Shown in pieces: positions 1 through 6,934 of a stretch of 64,000 nt of DNA (position 1 is its first letter; the number at the start of each line of letters is the position of its first letter). Under the pieces are notes generated by a model that did no database searches, had not been told where the DNA came from, and saw only the letters and a program-made list of their open reading frames with translations. Position numbers and translations under genes: made by a program. Source of the DNA: Pelomicrobium sp036803785 (GTDB lineage Bacteria > Pseudomonadota > Gammaproteobacteria > Burkholderiales > UBA6910); assembly GCF_036803785.1 (NCBI RefSeq), contig NZ_DAIRTR010000001.1, forward strand, positions 1 through 64,000, written 5' to 3'.

Positions 1-66
1 GGGGTTTGCCGCCCCTGCAAAATGGGCCGAGGCCTTTGAATCTCTGCGGCTTTTACGCTCCGGGAC

Positions 67-95
67 TTAAGTTTGTCGTCCGCTTTCGGTAGAAT
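67..95 (+). promoter_or_regulatory. possible sigma-70 promoter for petABC
   Basis: TTAAGT and TAGAAT hexamers stand 17 bases apart, about 35 bases before the petA start. The -35 element is a poor match, so this is tentative. Nothing else is recognised in the first 129 bases. Confidence 0.3.
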
Positions 96-129
96 GCACA
101 AATTTTTCTGGTCAACTCAGGGAGCGGGC

Positions 130-729
130 ATGAGCGATCAACCGGTGGATGCCGGCCGCAGGAAGCTCCTGATCGCCGCCACCAGCGTGGTGGGGGGCGT
201 CGGGACCGTGGCGGCCCTCTGGCCTTTTATCGACAGTCTGAACCCGAGCGAGCGCGCTCGGGCCGCGGGCGCTCCGGTGGAGGTGGACATCAGCAAGCTG
301 GAGCCGGGGATGCTGATTCAGCAGGAGTGGCGGGGCAAAGTGGTCTGGGTGCTGAACCGCACCCAGGAGATGCTGGCCACACTGCCCAAGCTGGCCGAGG
401 AGGGGGCACTGGCGGACCCAGATTCCGAGCGCTCGATTCAGCCGCAGTACTGCAAGAATCCGCACCGGTCGATCAAGCCGGAATATCTGGTGGCGGTTGG
501 TATCTGCACCCACCTGGGTTGCTCGCCCACCTACCGTCCCGACGTGGCCCCCGCCGACCTGGGGCGGGAGTGGCTCGGCGGCTTCTTTTGTCCCTGCCAC
601 GGCTCCAAGTTCGATCTGGCCGGGCGCGTGTATAAGAACGTGCCGGCACCCACGAATTTAGACATTCCTCCCCACAAATACCTCTCCGACACCCGTATCC
701 TGATAGGCGAAGACACGAAAGGGGCCTGA
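130..729 (+). CDS. petA: Rieske iron-sulfur subunit of the cytochrome bc1 complex
   Basis: The 199-residue protein is the Rieske [2Fe-2S] subunit of ubiquinol:cytochrome c oxidoreductase. It moves electrons from ubiquinol to cytochrome c1 on the periplasmic face. An N-terminal anchor with a Tat-like RRK stretch (about residues 10-35) is followed by the cluster-binding boxes CTHLGC (C126, H128, C131) and CPCHG (C154, C156, H157), all intact. ATG 130 is preferred over upstream in-frame starts because GGAG lies five bases ahead and the protein then begins right before the anchor. It opens a tight petABC operon, with petB starting three bases after its stop. Confidence 0.97.
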   Translation: MSDQPVDAGRRKLLIAATSVVGGVGTVAALWPFIDSLNPSERARAAGAPVEVDISKLEPGMLIQQEWRGKVVWVLNRTQEMLATLPKLAEEGALADPDSERSIQPQYCKNPHRSIKPEYLVAVGICTHLGCSPTYRPDVAPADLGREWLGGFFCPCHGSKFDLAGRVYKNVPAPTNLDIPPHKYLSDTRILIGEDTKGA

Positions 730-732
730 TCG

Positions 733-2100
733 ATGAACGGCATGCTCACGGCGTTGATCCGCTGGTTCGACGAGAGGTTCCCGCTCACCGCGACCTGGAA
801 GCGGCACCTCTCGGAGTACTACGCGCCGAAAAACTTCAATTTCTGGTACTACTTCGGTTCGCTAGCGTTGCTGGTGCTGGTGATCCAGATCGTCACGGGC
901 ATTTTCCTCACCATGAACTACAAGCCCGACGCCACCCAGGCGTTCGGCTCCGTCGAGTACATCATGCGCGACGTGAACTGGGGCTGGCTCATCCGCTACC
1001 TGCATTCCACTGGTGCCTCGGCCTTCTTCATCGTCGTCTACTTGCACATGTTCCGCGGCCTCATGTACGGCTCATACCGCAAGCCGCGAGAGCTCGTGTG
1101 GCTGATCGGCATGGGCATCTACCTGGCCCTGATGGCGGAAGCCTTCTTCGGCTATCTGCTGCCCTGGGGGCAGATGTCCTATTGGGGCGCCCAGGTGATC
1201 GTAAACCTGTTCTCTGCCATCCCACTGATCGGCCCGGACCTGGCCGTGTGGATCCGCGGCGACTATGCCGTGTCGGACGCGACGTTGAACCGCTTTTTCG
1301 CCTTCCACGTAATTGCCTTGCCCCTCGCGCTGGTGGGGCTGGTGTTCGTGCATATCGTGGCGCTGCACGACGAGCACGTGGGCTCCAACAACCCAGACGG
1401 CATCGAGATCAAAAAGAAGAAGGGTCCGGACGGCAAGCCCCTGGACGGCATCCCGTTCCATCCCTATTACACGGTCAAGGACATCATGGGGGCGGTGGTG
1501 TTCTTGATGCTGTTCTCGGCGGTGGTCTTTTTCGCTCCGGAAATGGGTGGCTATTTCCTGGAACACAACAACTTCATCCCCGCCGACCCGCTCAAGACGC
1601 CAGAGCATATCGCGCCGGTGTGGTATTTCACCCCCTATTACTCGATCCTGCGGGCGACCACCACCGACTTTATGTGGGTGGTGGGGGCGTTCACCGTGCT
1701 GCTTGCCGCCTTGATCGTTTTCTCCCGGGGGAGCGCGACGCGCAAGACTGTCACGGTGGTCGTCGCCGCGCTGCTGCTCCTGGGCTATGCCACCCTCGAT
1801 CCCAAGTTTTGGGGCGTGGTCCTGATGGGGGTGTCGGTGCTGATCTTCGCTTTGTTGCCGTGGCTTGACAAGAGTCCGGTCAAGTCGATCCGCTACAAAG
1901 GCCCGATCTTCAAGCTGGCGTTGACGCTGTTTGCGGTGAGTTTCCTGATTCTGGGCTATCTGGGTGTTCTGCCGCCGACGCCGGGACGCACCCTCCTTGC
2001 CCAGGCGTGCACCGTGATCTATTTCGCCTTCTTCACACTCATGCCGTGGTACTCGCGCATGGACAAGACCAAACCTGAACCAGAAAGGGTGACGGGGTGA
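733..2100 (+). CDS. petB: cytochrome b subunit of the bc1 complex
   Basis: The 455-residue membrane protein carries the two b hemes and the quinol-oxidising and quinone-reducing sites. Seen directly: multiple hydrophobic helices, the haem-ligand histidines in the early helices (RYLHSTGAS, YLHMFRG), the later pair (FFAFHVIALP, VHIVALHDEH) and a PDNY-region equivalent (around IPADPLKTPEHIAP). The length fits the full-length betaproteobacterial cytochrome b (b6- and subunit IV-like parts joined). A second in-frame ATG at 742 is possible. The stop overlaps the petC start (TGATG), which implies translational coupling. Confidence 0.97.
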   Translation: MNGMLTALIRWFDERFPLTATWKRHLSEYYAPKNFNFWYYFGSLALLVLVIQIVTGIFLTMNYKPDATQAFGSVEYIMRDVNWGWLIRYLHSTGASAFFIVVYLHMFRGLMYGSYRKPRELVWLIGMGIYLALMAEAFFGYLLPWGQMSYWGAQVIVNLFSAIPLIGPDLAVWIRGDYAVSDATLNRFFAFHVIALPLALVGLVFVHIVALHDEHVGSNNPDGIEIKKKKGPDGKPLDGIPFHPYYTVKDIMGAVVFLMLFSAVVFFAPEMGGYFLEHNNFIPADPLKTPEHIAPVWYFTPYYSILRATTTDFMWVVGAFTVLLAALIVFSRGSATRKTVTVVVAALLLLGYATLDPKFWGVVLMGVSVLIFALLPWLDKSPVKSIRYKGPIFKLALTLFAVSFLILGYLGVLPPTPGRTLLAQACTVIYFAFFTLMPWYSRMDKTKPEPERVTG

Positions 2101-2843
2101 TGAAGATCAACAACTTTTTCCTAAGCGCCTTGTTGGCCTTGTTGCTTGCGCCAGTGATGGGCTGGAGCGCTGGCGCCGAAGTCAAGCTGGACAAGGCACC
2201 CATCGATCTGGAAGACGGGCTATCCCTGCAGCGGGGCGCACGGCTCTTCGTGAATTACTGCCTGAACTGCCATAGCGCCGCTTACATGCGCTACAACCGG
2301 CTCACCGACCTGGGCTTGTCCGAAGAGGACATCGAGAAATATCTGGTCTTTACCGGTGCCAAGGTGGGCTCCACCATGACCGTAGCCATGAACGCGGACG
2401 ATGCCAAGCGATGGTTCGGTGCAGCACCGCCCGACCTGACGGTTATCGCCCGCTCACGGGGACCGGACTGGCTGTACACCTACCTCCGCACCTTCTACCG
2501 GGACGATTCCCGCGCCCTCGGCTGGAACAACCTGACCTTTCCCCAGGTGGGTATGCCCCACGCGCTGTGGGAGCTGCAGGGCGTGCAGGTGCTCAAGGAG
2601 GAAGAGGTCGAGCTGCACGGGGAGAAGCGCCTGGTCAAACGGCTCGTCCTGGCCGAGCCCGGAAAGCTCTCAAGGACCGAGTACGATGCGGCGGTGGCAG
2701 ACCTAGTGAATTACCTCACCTACATGGGGGAGCCCGCCCGGCTCAAACGGATCCAGATCGGCATCGTGGTGATCCTGTTCCTCGCGGTGTTATTCGTCCT
2801 TACCTATCTCCTCAAGAAAGAATTCTGGAAGGACGTGCACTGA
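2100..2843 (+). CDS. petC: cytochrome c1 subunit of the bc1 complex
   Basis: The 247-residue c-type cytochrome accepts electrons from the Rieske protein and passes them to soluble cytochrome c. It has a Sec signal peptide (residues 1-26), the haem-attachment motif CLNCH at residues 54-58 and a C-terminal membrane anchor (about residues 218-240) followed by a lysine-rich tail. ATG 2100 overlaps the petB stop by one base; a GTG at 2097 is also in frame but less likely. This is the last gene of petABC; sspA follows after a short gap, as is usual in beta- and gammaproteobacteria. Confidence 0.96.
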   Translation: MKINNFFLSALLALLLAPVMGWSAGAEVKLDKAPIDLEDGLSLQRGARLFVNYCLNCHSAAYMRYNRLTDLGLSEEDIEKYLVFTGAKVGSTMTVAMNADDAKRWFGAAPPDLTVIARSRGPDWLYTYLRTFYRDDSRALGWNNLTFPQVGMPHALWELQGVQVLKEEEVELHGEKRLVKRLVLAEPGKLSRTEYDAAVADLVNYLTYMGEPARLKRIQIGIVVILFLAVLFVLTYLLKKEFWKDVH

Positions 2844-2895
2844 GCCGGCCCGGTTTTGCCGCTCGTCTGACGATAAACAACGTGGAAACACTGCC

Positions 2896-3495
2896 ATGAT
2901 GAGGCTCTATTCGGGCACTACCTGCCCGTTCAGTCACCGTTGCCGCATCGTTTTGTACGAAAAGGGGATGGACTTCGAGATCATCGACGTCGATCTCTAC
3001 AACAAACCCGAGGATTTGGCGGTCATGAACCCGTACAACCAGGTGCCGGTGCTGGTGGATCGGGACCTGATCCTGTACGAGTCCAATATCATCAATGAAT
3101 ACATCGACGACCGCTTTCCCCATCCTCAGCTCATGCCGGCAGACCCGGTCATGCGGGCGCGGGCGCGGCTGTTCCTGTTCCGCTTCGAGCAGGAGCTGTT
3201 CTCCCACGTCCAATCGATCGAAAAGGGCAGCCAAAAGGCGGCGGAAAAGGCCCGCCAGCTCATTCGCGACAGCCTGATCCAGATCGCCCCGGTGTTCACC
3301 CGCCAGAAGTACATGCTGGGGGACGAGTACACCATGTTGGACGTGGCGATCGCCCCGCTCCTGTGGCGGCTCGACCATTATGGGATCCAATTACCGAAGC
3401 AGGCGGCGCCGCTCATGAAGTACGCGGAGCGGATCTTTTCCCGGCCGGCGTTCATCGACGCCCTTACCCCGTCGGAGAAAGTCATGCGAAAATAA
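2896..3495 (+). CDS. sspA: stringent starvation protein A (glutathione-S-transferase fold)
   Basis: The 199-residue protein has an N-terminal thioredoxin-like GST domain beginning with the SGTTCPFSHRCR region and an all-alpha C-terminal domain. SspA binds RNA polymerase and modulates transcription during starvation and acid stress; it lacks GST activity in studied species. Position directly after petC and just before sspB is the classic betaproteobacterial arrangement and supports the name. Tandem ATG codons at 2896 and 2899 leave a one-residue ambiguity in the start. Confidence 0.93.
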   Translation: MMRLYSGTTCPFSHRCRIVLYEKGMDFEIIDVDLYNKPEDLAVMNPYNQVPVLVDRDLILYESNIINEYIDDRFPHPQLMPADPVMRARARLFLFRFEQELFSHVQSIEKGSQKAAEKARQLIRDSLIQIAPVFTRQKYMLGDEYTMLDVAIAPLLWRLDHYGIQLPKQAAPLMKYAERIFSRPAFIDALTPSEKVMRK

Positions 3496-3517
3496 ACTGC
3501 CGGATACCCTCACAGCC

Positions 3518-3931
3518 ATGCGCGAGCTTTCCACCAAACCCTATCTGATCCGCGCCATCTATGAATGGTGCGTCGACAGTGGCGCCACCCCCTATCTTTC
3601 GGTGATCGTCGACGCCAACACCCGCGTTCCCATGGAGTACGTACGGGAGGGTCAGATCGTGCTCAACATTAGCCCCGATGCCACCCGCAATCTCACCATC
3701 GGCAATGACCTGATCCAGTTCTCCGCCCGCTTCGGCGGCGTATCGCGGGAGCTCGCCATTCCTATTGATGCAGTGGCAGCCATTTTCGCCAAAGAAAACG
3801 GTCAAGGCCTCATGTTTCCCCGGCCGGAACAGGTTTCGGCCGGTACGGGCGGAGTGGAGGCGGGCTCTGAGGACAAGTCCCCGCCCTCGGGGGGAAACAG
3901 CGGGCGGCCGCGCCTGCAAGTCGTCAAATAA
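3518..3931 (+). CDS. sspB: ClpXP protease specificity-enhancing factor SspB
   Basis: The 137-residue protein is the adaptor that hands ssrA-tagged peptides to ClpXP. The N-terminal substrate-binding fold (about residues 1-105, with STKPYLIRAIYEWC, the NTRVP turn and the LNISP strand) is well conserved. It is followed by a low-complexity, Pro/Gly/Ser-rich linker and a basic C-terminal tail (GRPRLQVVK) of the kind that docks to ClpX. It lies 22 bases after sspA and is almost certainly co-transcribed. Confidence 0.93.
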   Translation: MRELSTKPYLIRAIYEWCVDSGATPYLSVIVDANTRVPMEYVREGQIVLNISPDATRNLTIGNDLIQFSARFGGVSRELAIPIDAVAAIFAKENGQGLMFPRPEQVSAGTGGVEAGSEDKSPPSGGNSGRPRLQVVK

Positions 3932-3971
3932 GGGCACGAAAGCGCGAACTCGCGGGTACGGGCCCATGATT

Positions 3972-3977
3972 TATAAT
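3972..3977 (+). promoter_or_regulatory. -10 box of the tRNA-Thr promoter
   Basis: A perfect TATAAT lies 12 bases before the first base of the tRNA. No good -35 hexamer is visible 16-18 bases upstream, where the sequence is GC-rich. Confidence 0.5.
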
Positions 3978-3989
3978 TTTTCCGTGTGG

Positions 3990-4061
3990 GCCGACATAGC
4001 TCAGGGGTAGAGCAACCGCCTTGTAAGCGGTAGGTCGTGGGTTCAAATCCTACTGTCGGCA
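3990..4061 (+). tRNA. tRNA-Thr (anticodon TGT)
   Basis: A full cloverleaf can be folded by eye. Acceptor GCCGACA (3990-3996) pairs with TGTCGGC (4054-4060), with A4061 as discriminator. The anticodon stem ACCGC/GCGGT encloses a 7-base loop with TGT at 4022-4024, and the T arm has loop TTCAAAT. TGT reads ACA threonine codons. The 3' CCA is not encoded and must be added after transcription. Confidence 0.95.
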
Positions 4062-4133
4062 CCGGCCCGGGGAAATTGCCAAGCCGGCACGCGAGAGCGC
4101 CATTCTGCCCGTCCCAGGTGCTTTGCCCGTGAC

Positions 4134-4157
4134 GGTCCCGGGGCCGCGGACCCTTTT
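4134..4157 (+). terminator. possible rho-independent terminator after tRNA-Thr
   Basis: A five-pair GGTCC/GGACC stem around a GC-rich loop is followed by CTTTTT. The stem is short, so the call is moderate. It sits between the tRNA and the sucC promoter region. Confidence 0.45.
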
Positions 4158-4181
4158 TCGGGCAAGCGGCTTAAGGGAGCT

Positions 4182-4213
4182 CCCAGTTCTTCGAATACCC
4201 AGTTCTTCGAATA
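4182..4213. repeat. two perfect 16-bp tandem repeats before sucC
   Basis: CCCAGTTCTTCGAATA occurs twice back to back (4182-4197 and 4198-4213). Each unit holds the self-complementary TTCGAA. The second unit runs straight into the Fnr-type dyad at 4213-4228. The 16-bp spacing and position suggest extra protein contacts at this promoter or slippage duplication; no protein is known to me for this unit. Confidence 0.75.
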
Positions 4214-4228
4214 TTGATCCCGGTCAAT
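4213..4228. promoter_or_regulatory. Fnr-type dyad upstream of sucC (TTGAT-N4-GTCAA)
   Basis: ATTGATCCCGGTCAAT differs at only two positions from the perfect palindrome at 19957-19972, and the six bases before it (TCGAAT) are also shared with that site. The centre lies about 110 bases before the sucC start. The regulator encoded at 19284-19898 is the natural candidate to bind it. Confidence 0.55.
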
Positions 4229-4329
4229 CGTGCAAGGCGGGCTCATGCCGTAGATTGATAAGGGCATTTTTACGCGGCCGCCCGCGTGTGGGCGGCTGTC
4301 TCCCTCATCCTGGAGCGGGCAAGGAACAA

Positions 4330-5499
4330 ATGAAAATCCACGAGTATCAGGCAAAGGAAATCCTAAGGAAGTACGGGGTTGCCACGCCCCGCGGTTTTCC
4401 CTGCTTCGACGTTGACGAAGCGCTGGAGGCGGCGAAGAGGCTGGGTGGACCCGTCTGGGTGGTCAAGGCCCAGATCCACGCGGGCGGCCGGGGCAAGGGG
4501 GGTGGCGTCAAGCTGGCGAAATCCCTCGACGAGGTGAGAGCTCGGGCCTCGGAGATTCTGGGCATGCGGCTCGTCACCCATCAGACCGGCCCCGAAGGGC
4601 GCATCGTCAAGCGGCTTTTGATCGAAGAAGGGGCCGACATCCGCAAGGAGCTCTACGTGGGCATGGTGGTGGACCGCGTGACCCAGCGAGTCTGCCTGAT
4701 GGCCAGCTCCGAAGGGGGTATGGACATCGAGGAGGTGGCGGCCAAGAGCCCGGAAAAAATCCACAAGGTGTTCATCGATCCCGAAACCGGACTCAAGGCC
4801 GAAGAAGCCGATGAGGTGGCGCGCAAGATCGGTATCCCGCAGAGCTCTGTACCCAGGGCCCGAGCCGTTCTGCAAGGCCTGTACCGGGCGTTCTGGGAGT
4901 GCGACGCATCGCTTGCCGAGATCAATCCCCTCATCCTTACCGGGGACGGGAGCGTGCTGGCGCTCGACGCCAAAATGAACTTCGACGACAACGCGCTGTA
5001 CCGTCATCCGGAAATCGTAGCGATGCGTGACCTGGACGAAGAGGATCCCCTGGAGGTCGAGGCGTCCAAGTACGACCTGTCCTACATCTCCCTGGACGGC
5101 AACATCGGTTGTCTGGTGAACGGGGCGGGCCTTGCCATGGCCACCATGGACACCATCAAGCTCTTCGGCGGGGAGCCGGCCAACTTCCTGGACGTGGGGG
5201 GGGGCGCCACCACCGAAAAAGTGACCGAAGCCTTCAAGATCATGCTGAAAAATCCCAAGATCAAAGCGATCCTGGTCAACATTTTCGGCGGCATCATGCG
5301 CTGTGATGTGATCGCCGAAGGCGTGGTGGTGGCGGCCAAACAGGTTCATCTGAACGTTCCGCTGGTGGTGCGCATGAAGGGCACCAACGAGGAGATTGGC
5401 AGGCGGATCCTGGGCGAATCGGGCCTGCCCATCATCTCCGCCGACAACATGGCCGAAGCTGCTCAGAAAGTCGTGGCGGCGGCGAGTGGCCGCGCTTGA
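4330..5499 (+). CDS. sucC: succinyl-CoA synthetase beta subunit
   Basis: The 389-residue protein (E. coli SucC has 388) forms, with SucD, the TCA-cycle enzyme that couples succinyl-CoA cleavage to nucleoside triphosphate synthesis. An N-terminal ATP-grasp domain (MKIHEYQAKEIL start, AGGRGKGGGVK at about residues 45-60) is followed by the C-terminal domain with the GGGA and NIFGGI motifs that contacts the phosphohistidine of SucD. ATG 4330 gives the family's standard N terminus; upstream in-frame starts would add unrelated sequence. sucD follows after 18 bases. No sucAB genes are present nearby. Confidence 0.97.
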   Translation: MKIHEYQAKEILRKYGVATPRGFPCFDVDEALEAAKRLGGPVWVVKAQIHAGGRGKGGGVKLAKSLDEVRARASEILGMRLVTHQTGPEGRIVKRLLIEEGADIRKELYVGMVVDRVTQRVCLMASSEGGMDIEEVAAKSPEKIHKVFIDPETGLKAEEADEVARKIGIPQSSVPRARAVLQGLYRAFWECDASLAEINPLILTGDGSVLALDAKMNFDDNALYRHPEIVAMRDLDEEDPLEVEASKYDLSYISLDGNIGCLVNGAGLAMATMDTIKLFGGEPANFLDVGGGATTEKVTEAFKIMLKNPKIKAILVNIFGGIMRCDVIAEGVVVAAKQVHLNVPLVVRMKGTNEEIGRRILGESGLPIISADNMAEAAQKVVAAASGRA

Positions 5500-5517
5500 G
5501 AATGGGGAAATCGCGAA

Positions 5518-6402
5518 ATGAGCATCCTGATCGACAAGAACACCCGGGTGATCACCCAGGGCATCACCGGCAAAACCGGTCAGTTCCACACCAAGATGTG
5601 CCGGGAGTACGCTAACGGTCGGAACTGCTTCGTCGCCGGGGTGAACCCGAAGCGGGCAGGGGAAAATTTCGAGGGCATTCCCATTTTCGCTACGGTCAAG
5701 GAGGCCAAGGCCGAGACGGGGGCGACCGCTTCGGTCATCTATGTGCCTCCGGCGGGGGCGGCGGAGGCGATCTGGGAGGCGGTGGAGGCCGACTTGGACC
5801 TGGTGATCTGCATCACCGAGGGCATTCCGGTGCGGGACATGATCGTGGTGCGGGACCGCATGCGTAAGCAGAATCGCAAGACGCTGCTGGTGGGCCCCAA
5901 CTGTCCCGGGGTCATCACGCCGGACGAGATCAAGATCGGCATCATGCCGGGGCACATTCACAAGAAGGGCCCGGTGGGGGTGGTATCCCGCTCCGGCACG
6001 CTCACCTACGAGGCGGTTGCCCAGCTCATGGAGCTCGGGCTGGGCCAGTCTACCTGCGTCGGCATCGGAGGCGACCCGGTCAACGGTTTGAAGCACGTGG
6101 ACGTGCTCAAGATGTTCAACGAGGATCCCGCTACCGAGGCGGTGATCATGGTGGGCGAGATCGGCGGCTCGGACGAGGAGACCGCCGCCCTGTGGGTGAA
6201 GGAAAACATGAAGAAGCCGGTAGTGGGCTTCATCGCCGGGGTGACGGCACCGCCGGGCAAGCGCATGGGTCACGCGGGAGCCATCATCTCCGGCGGCAAG
6301 GGCACCGCCGCGGAGAAGATCGCGGTGATGGAGGAATGCGGCATCAAAGTGACACGCAATCCTGCCGAGATGGGTAAGCTGGCAAAGTCCGTGCTCAAGT
6401 AA
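5518..6402 (+). CDS. sucD: succinyl-CoA synthetase alpha subunit
   Basis: The 294-residue protein (E. coli 289) binds CoA through its N-terminal Rossmann domain (ITGKTGQFH region, residues about 16-26). It carries the phosphorylated active-site histidine in GHAGAIISG (H252). The GPNCPGVI motif at about residue 125 is also intact. It forms a two-gene operon with sucC. A pair of hairpin-bearing repeats begins immediately after the stop codon and may act in termination or 3'-end stabilisation. Confidence 0.97.
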   Translation: MSILIDKNTRVITQGITGKTGQFHTKMCREYANGRNCFVAGVNPKRAGENFEGIPIFATVKEAKAETGATASVIYVPPAGAAEAIWEAVEADLDLVICITEGIPVRDMIVVRDRMRKQNRKTLLVGPNCPGVITPDEIKIGIMPGHIHKKGPVGVVSRSGTLTYEAVAQLMELGLGQSTCVGIGGDPVNGLKHVDVLKMFNEDPATEAVIMVGEIGGSDEETAALWVKENMKKPVVGFIAGVTAPPGKRMGHAGAIISGGKGTAAEKIAVMEECGIKVTRNPAEMGKLAKSVLK

Positions 6403-6403
6403 G

Positions 6404-6447
6404 CGAGCTGGGCGAGGGTCACGGGCGGAGCCCGTGGGCCGAGACCA
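6404..6447. repeat. 44-bp direct repeat, copy 1, with hairpin
   Basis: This is identical over 44 bases to 6506-6549. It contains CACGGGC-GGA-GCCCGTG, a perfect seven-pair stem with a three-base loop. There is no T-run after the stem, so it is not a standard terminator. It lies directly behind the sucD stop. Confidence 0.85.
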
Positions 6448-6505
6448 AGCTCTTCCTGATGGAGGGAAGCGTTGTTGGAGACGTTTCGGGATCCTGGAGC
6501 CAAGC

Positions 6506-6549
6506 CGAGCTGGGCGAGGGTCACGGGCGGAGCCCGTGGGCCGAGACCA
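6506..6549. repeat. 44-bp direct repeat, copy 2, with hairpin
   Basis: This second copy starts 102 bases after the first. Sequence after each copy is also loosely similar (TCTT, TGA, GAGGGA in the same order), which suggests a once longer duplicated unit. I saw no third copy elsewhere in the window. Confidence 0.85.
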
Positions 6550-6645
6550 GAAGTTTCTTGAAGATGAGGGAGGCGACAATCGCGCACGCTCCTCCAGAGA
6601 TGGCCGAGCGGGCCGGGGGTCCTCGGGCAACGCCGGAACCGTATA

Positions 6646-6661
6646 TGGCATCATACTTGCA
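6646..6661 (+). promoter_or_regulatory. sigma-54 (RpoN) promoter upstream of formate dehydrogenase
   Basis: TGGCATCATACTTGCA matches the TGGCAY-N5-TTGCW consensus with the invariant GG and GC ten bases apart. The predicted start is near 6672, which leaves a leader of about 260 bases. The same element with the same spacing precedes both pilin genes in this window. Sigma-54 control would require an enhancer-binding activator, which is not encoded here. Confidence 0.55.
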
Positions 6662-6934
6662 AAGCACGGACGTTTTCATTGCGGCGGCCCCTCCTCGAGG
6701 GGATAATGTTTCCTATTGCAATTCGTCTGTGTTTCCGATGAACACGTTTGAATCGTCCCACACTAGGAGCAGCGTGAAGCTTTAGGAACTCCCTCCCCGG
6801 AACGCGACCTCCCGCCGGAGCCCTGGAGCTAACCAGGACCGGATGGGTGTTGTTGACCTGCAGTTACGCAGTGCACAAATGTCTTGCCGGTCCGCATTGC
6901 TCCACCTGAGTGTCAGGCTCGAAAGGCATTTGTG

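Larger units (their letters stand above)
6403..6934. other. 532-bp non-coding region between sucD and the formate dehydrogenase genes
   Basis: No convincing gene is present. The stretch holds two copies of a 44-bp repeat (6404-6447, 6506-6549), a sigma-54-type promoter (6646-6661) and then about 260 bases of leader before the dehydrogenase start. Small open frames here run through the repeats and show no plausible ribosome site or family. Confidence 0.7.

Noticed and set aside
4363..6654. Very long open frame (over 700 codons) antisense to sucCD
   Set aside because: It mirrors the codon structure of sucC and sucD, has a His/Arg-rich translation with no family, and crosses the repeat region. 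It is a high-GC shadow frame.
6459..6785. Small open frame of about 108 codons after sucD
   Set aside because: It runs through a repeat copy, lacks a ribosome site and has no recognisable composition or family.
6853..6866. TTGACC near the formate dehydrogenase start as an Fnr-type site
   Set aside because: Only the left half matches; the right arm has four of five positions wrong.
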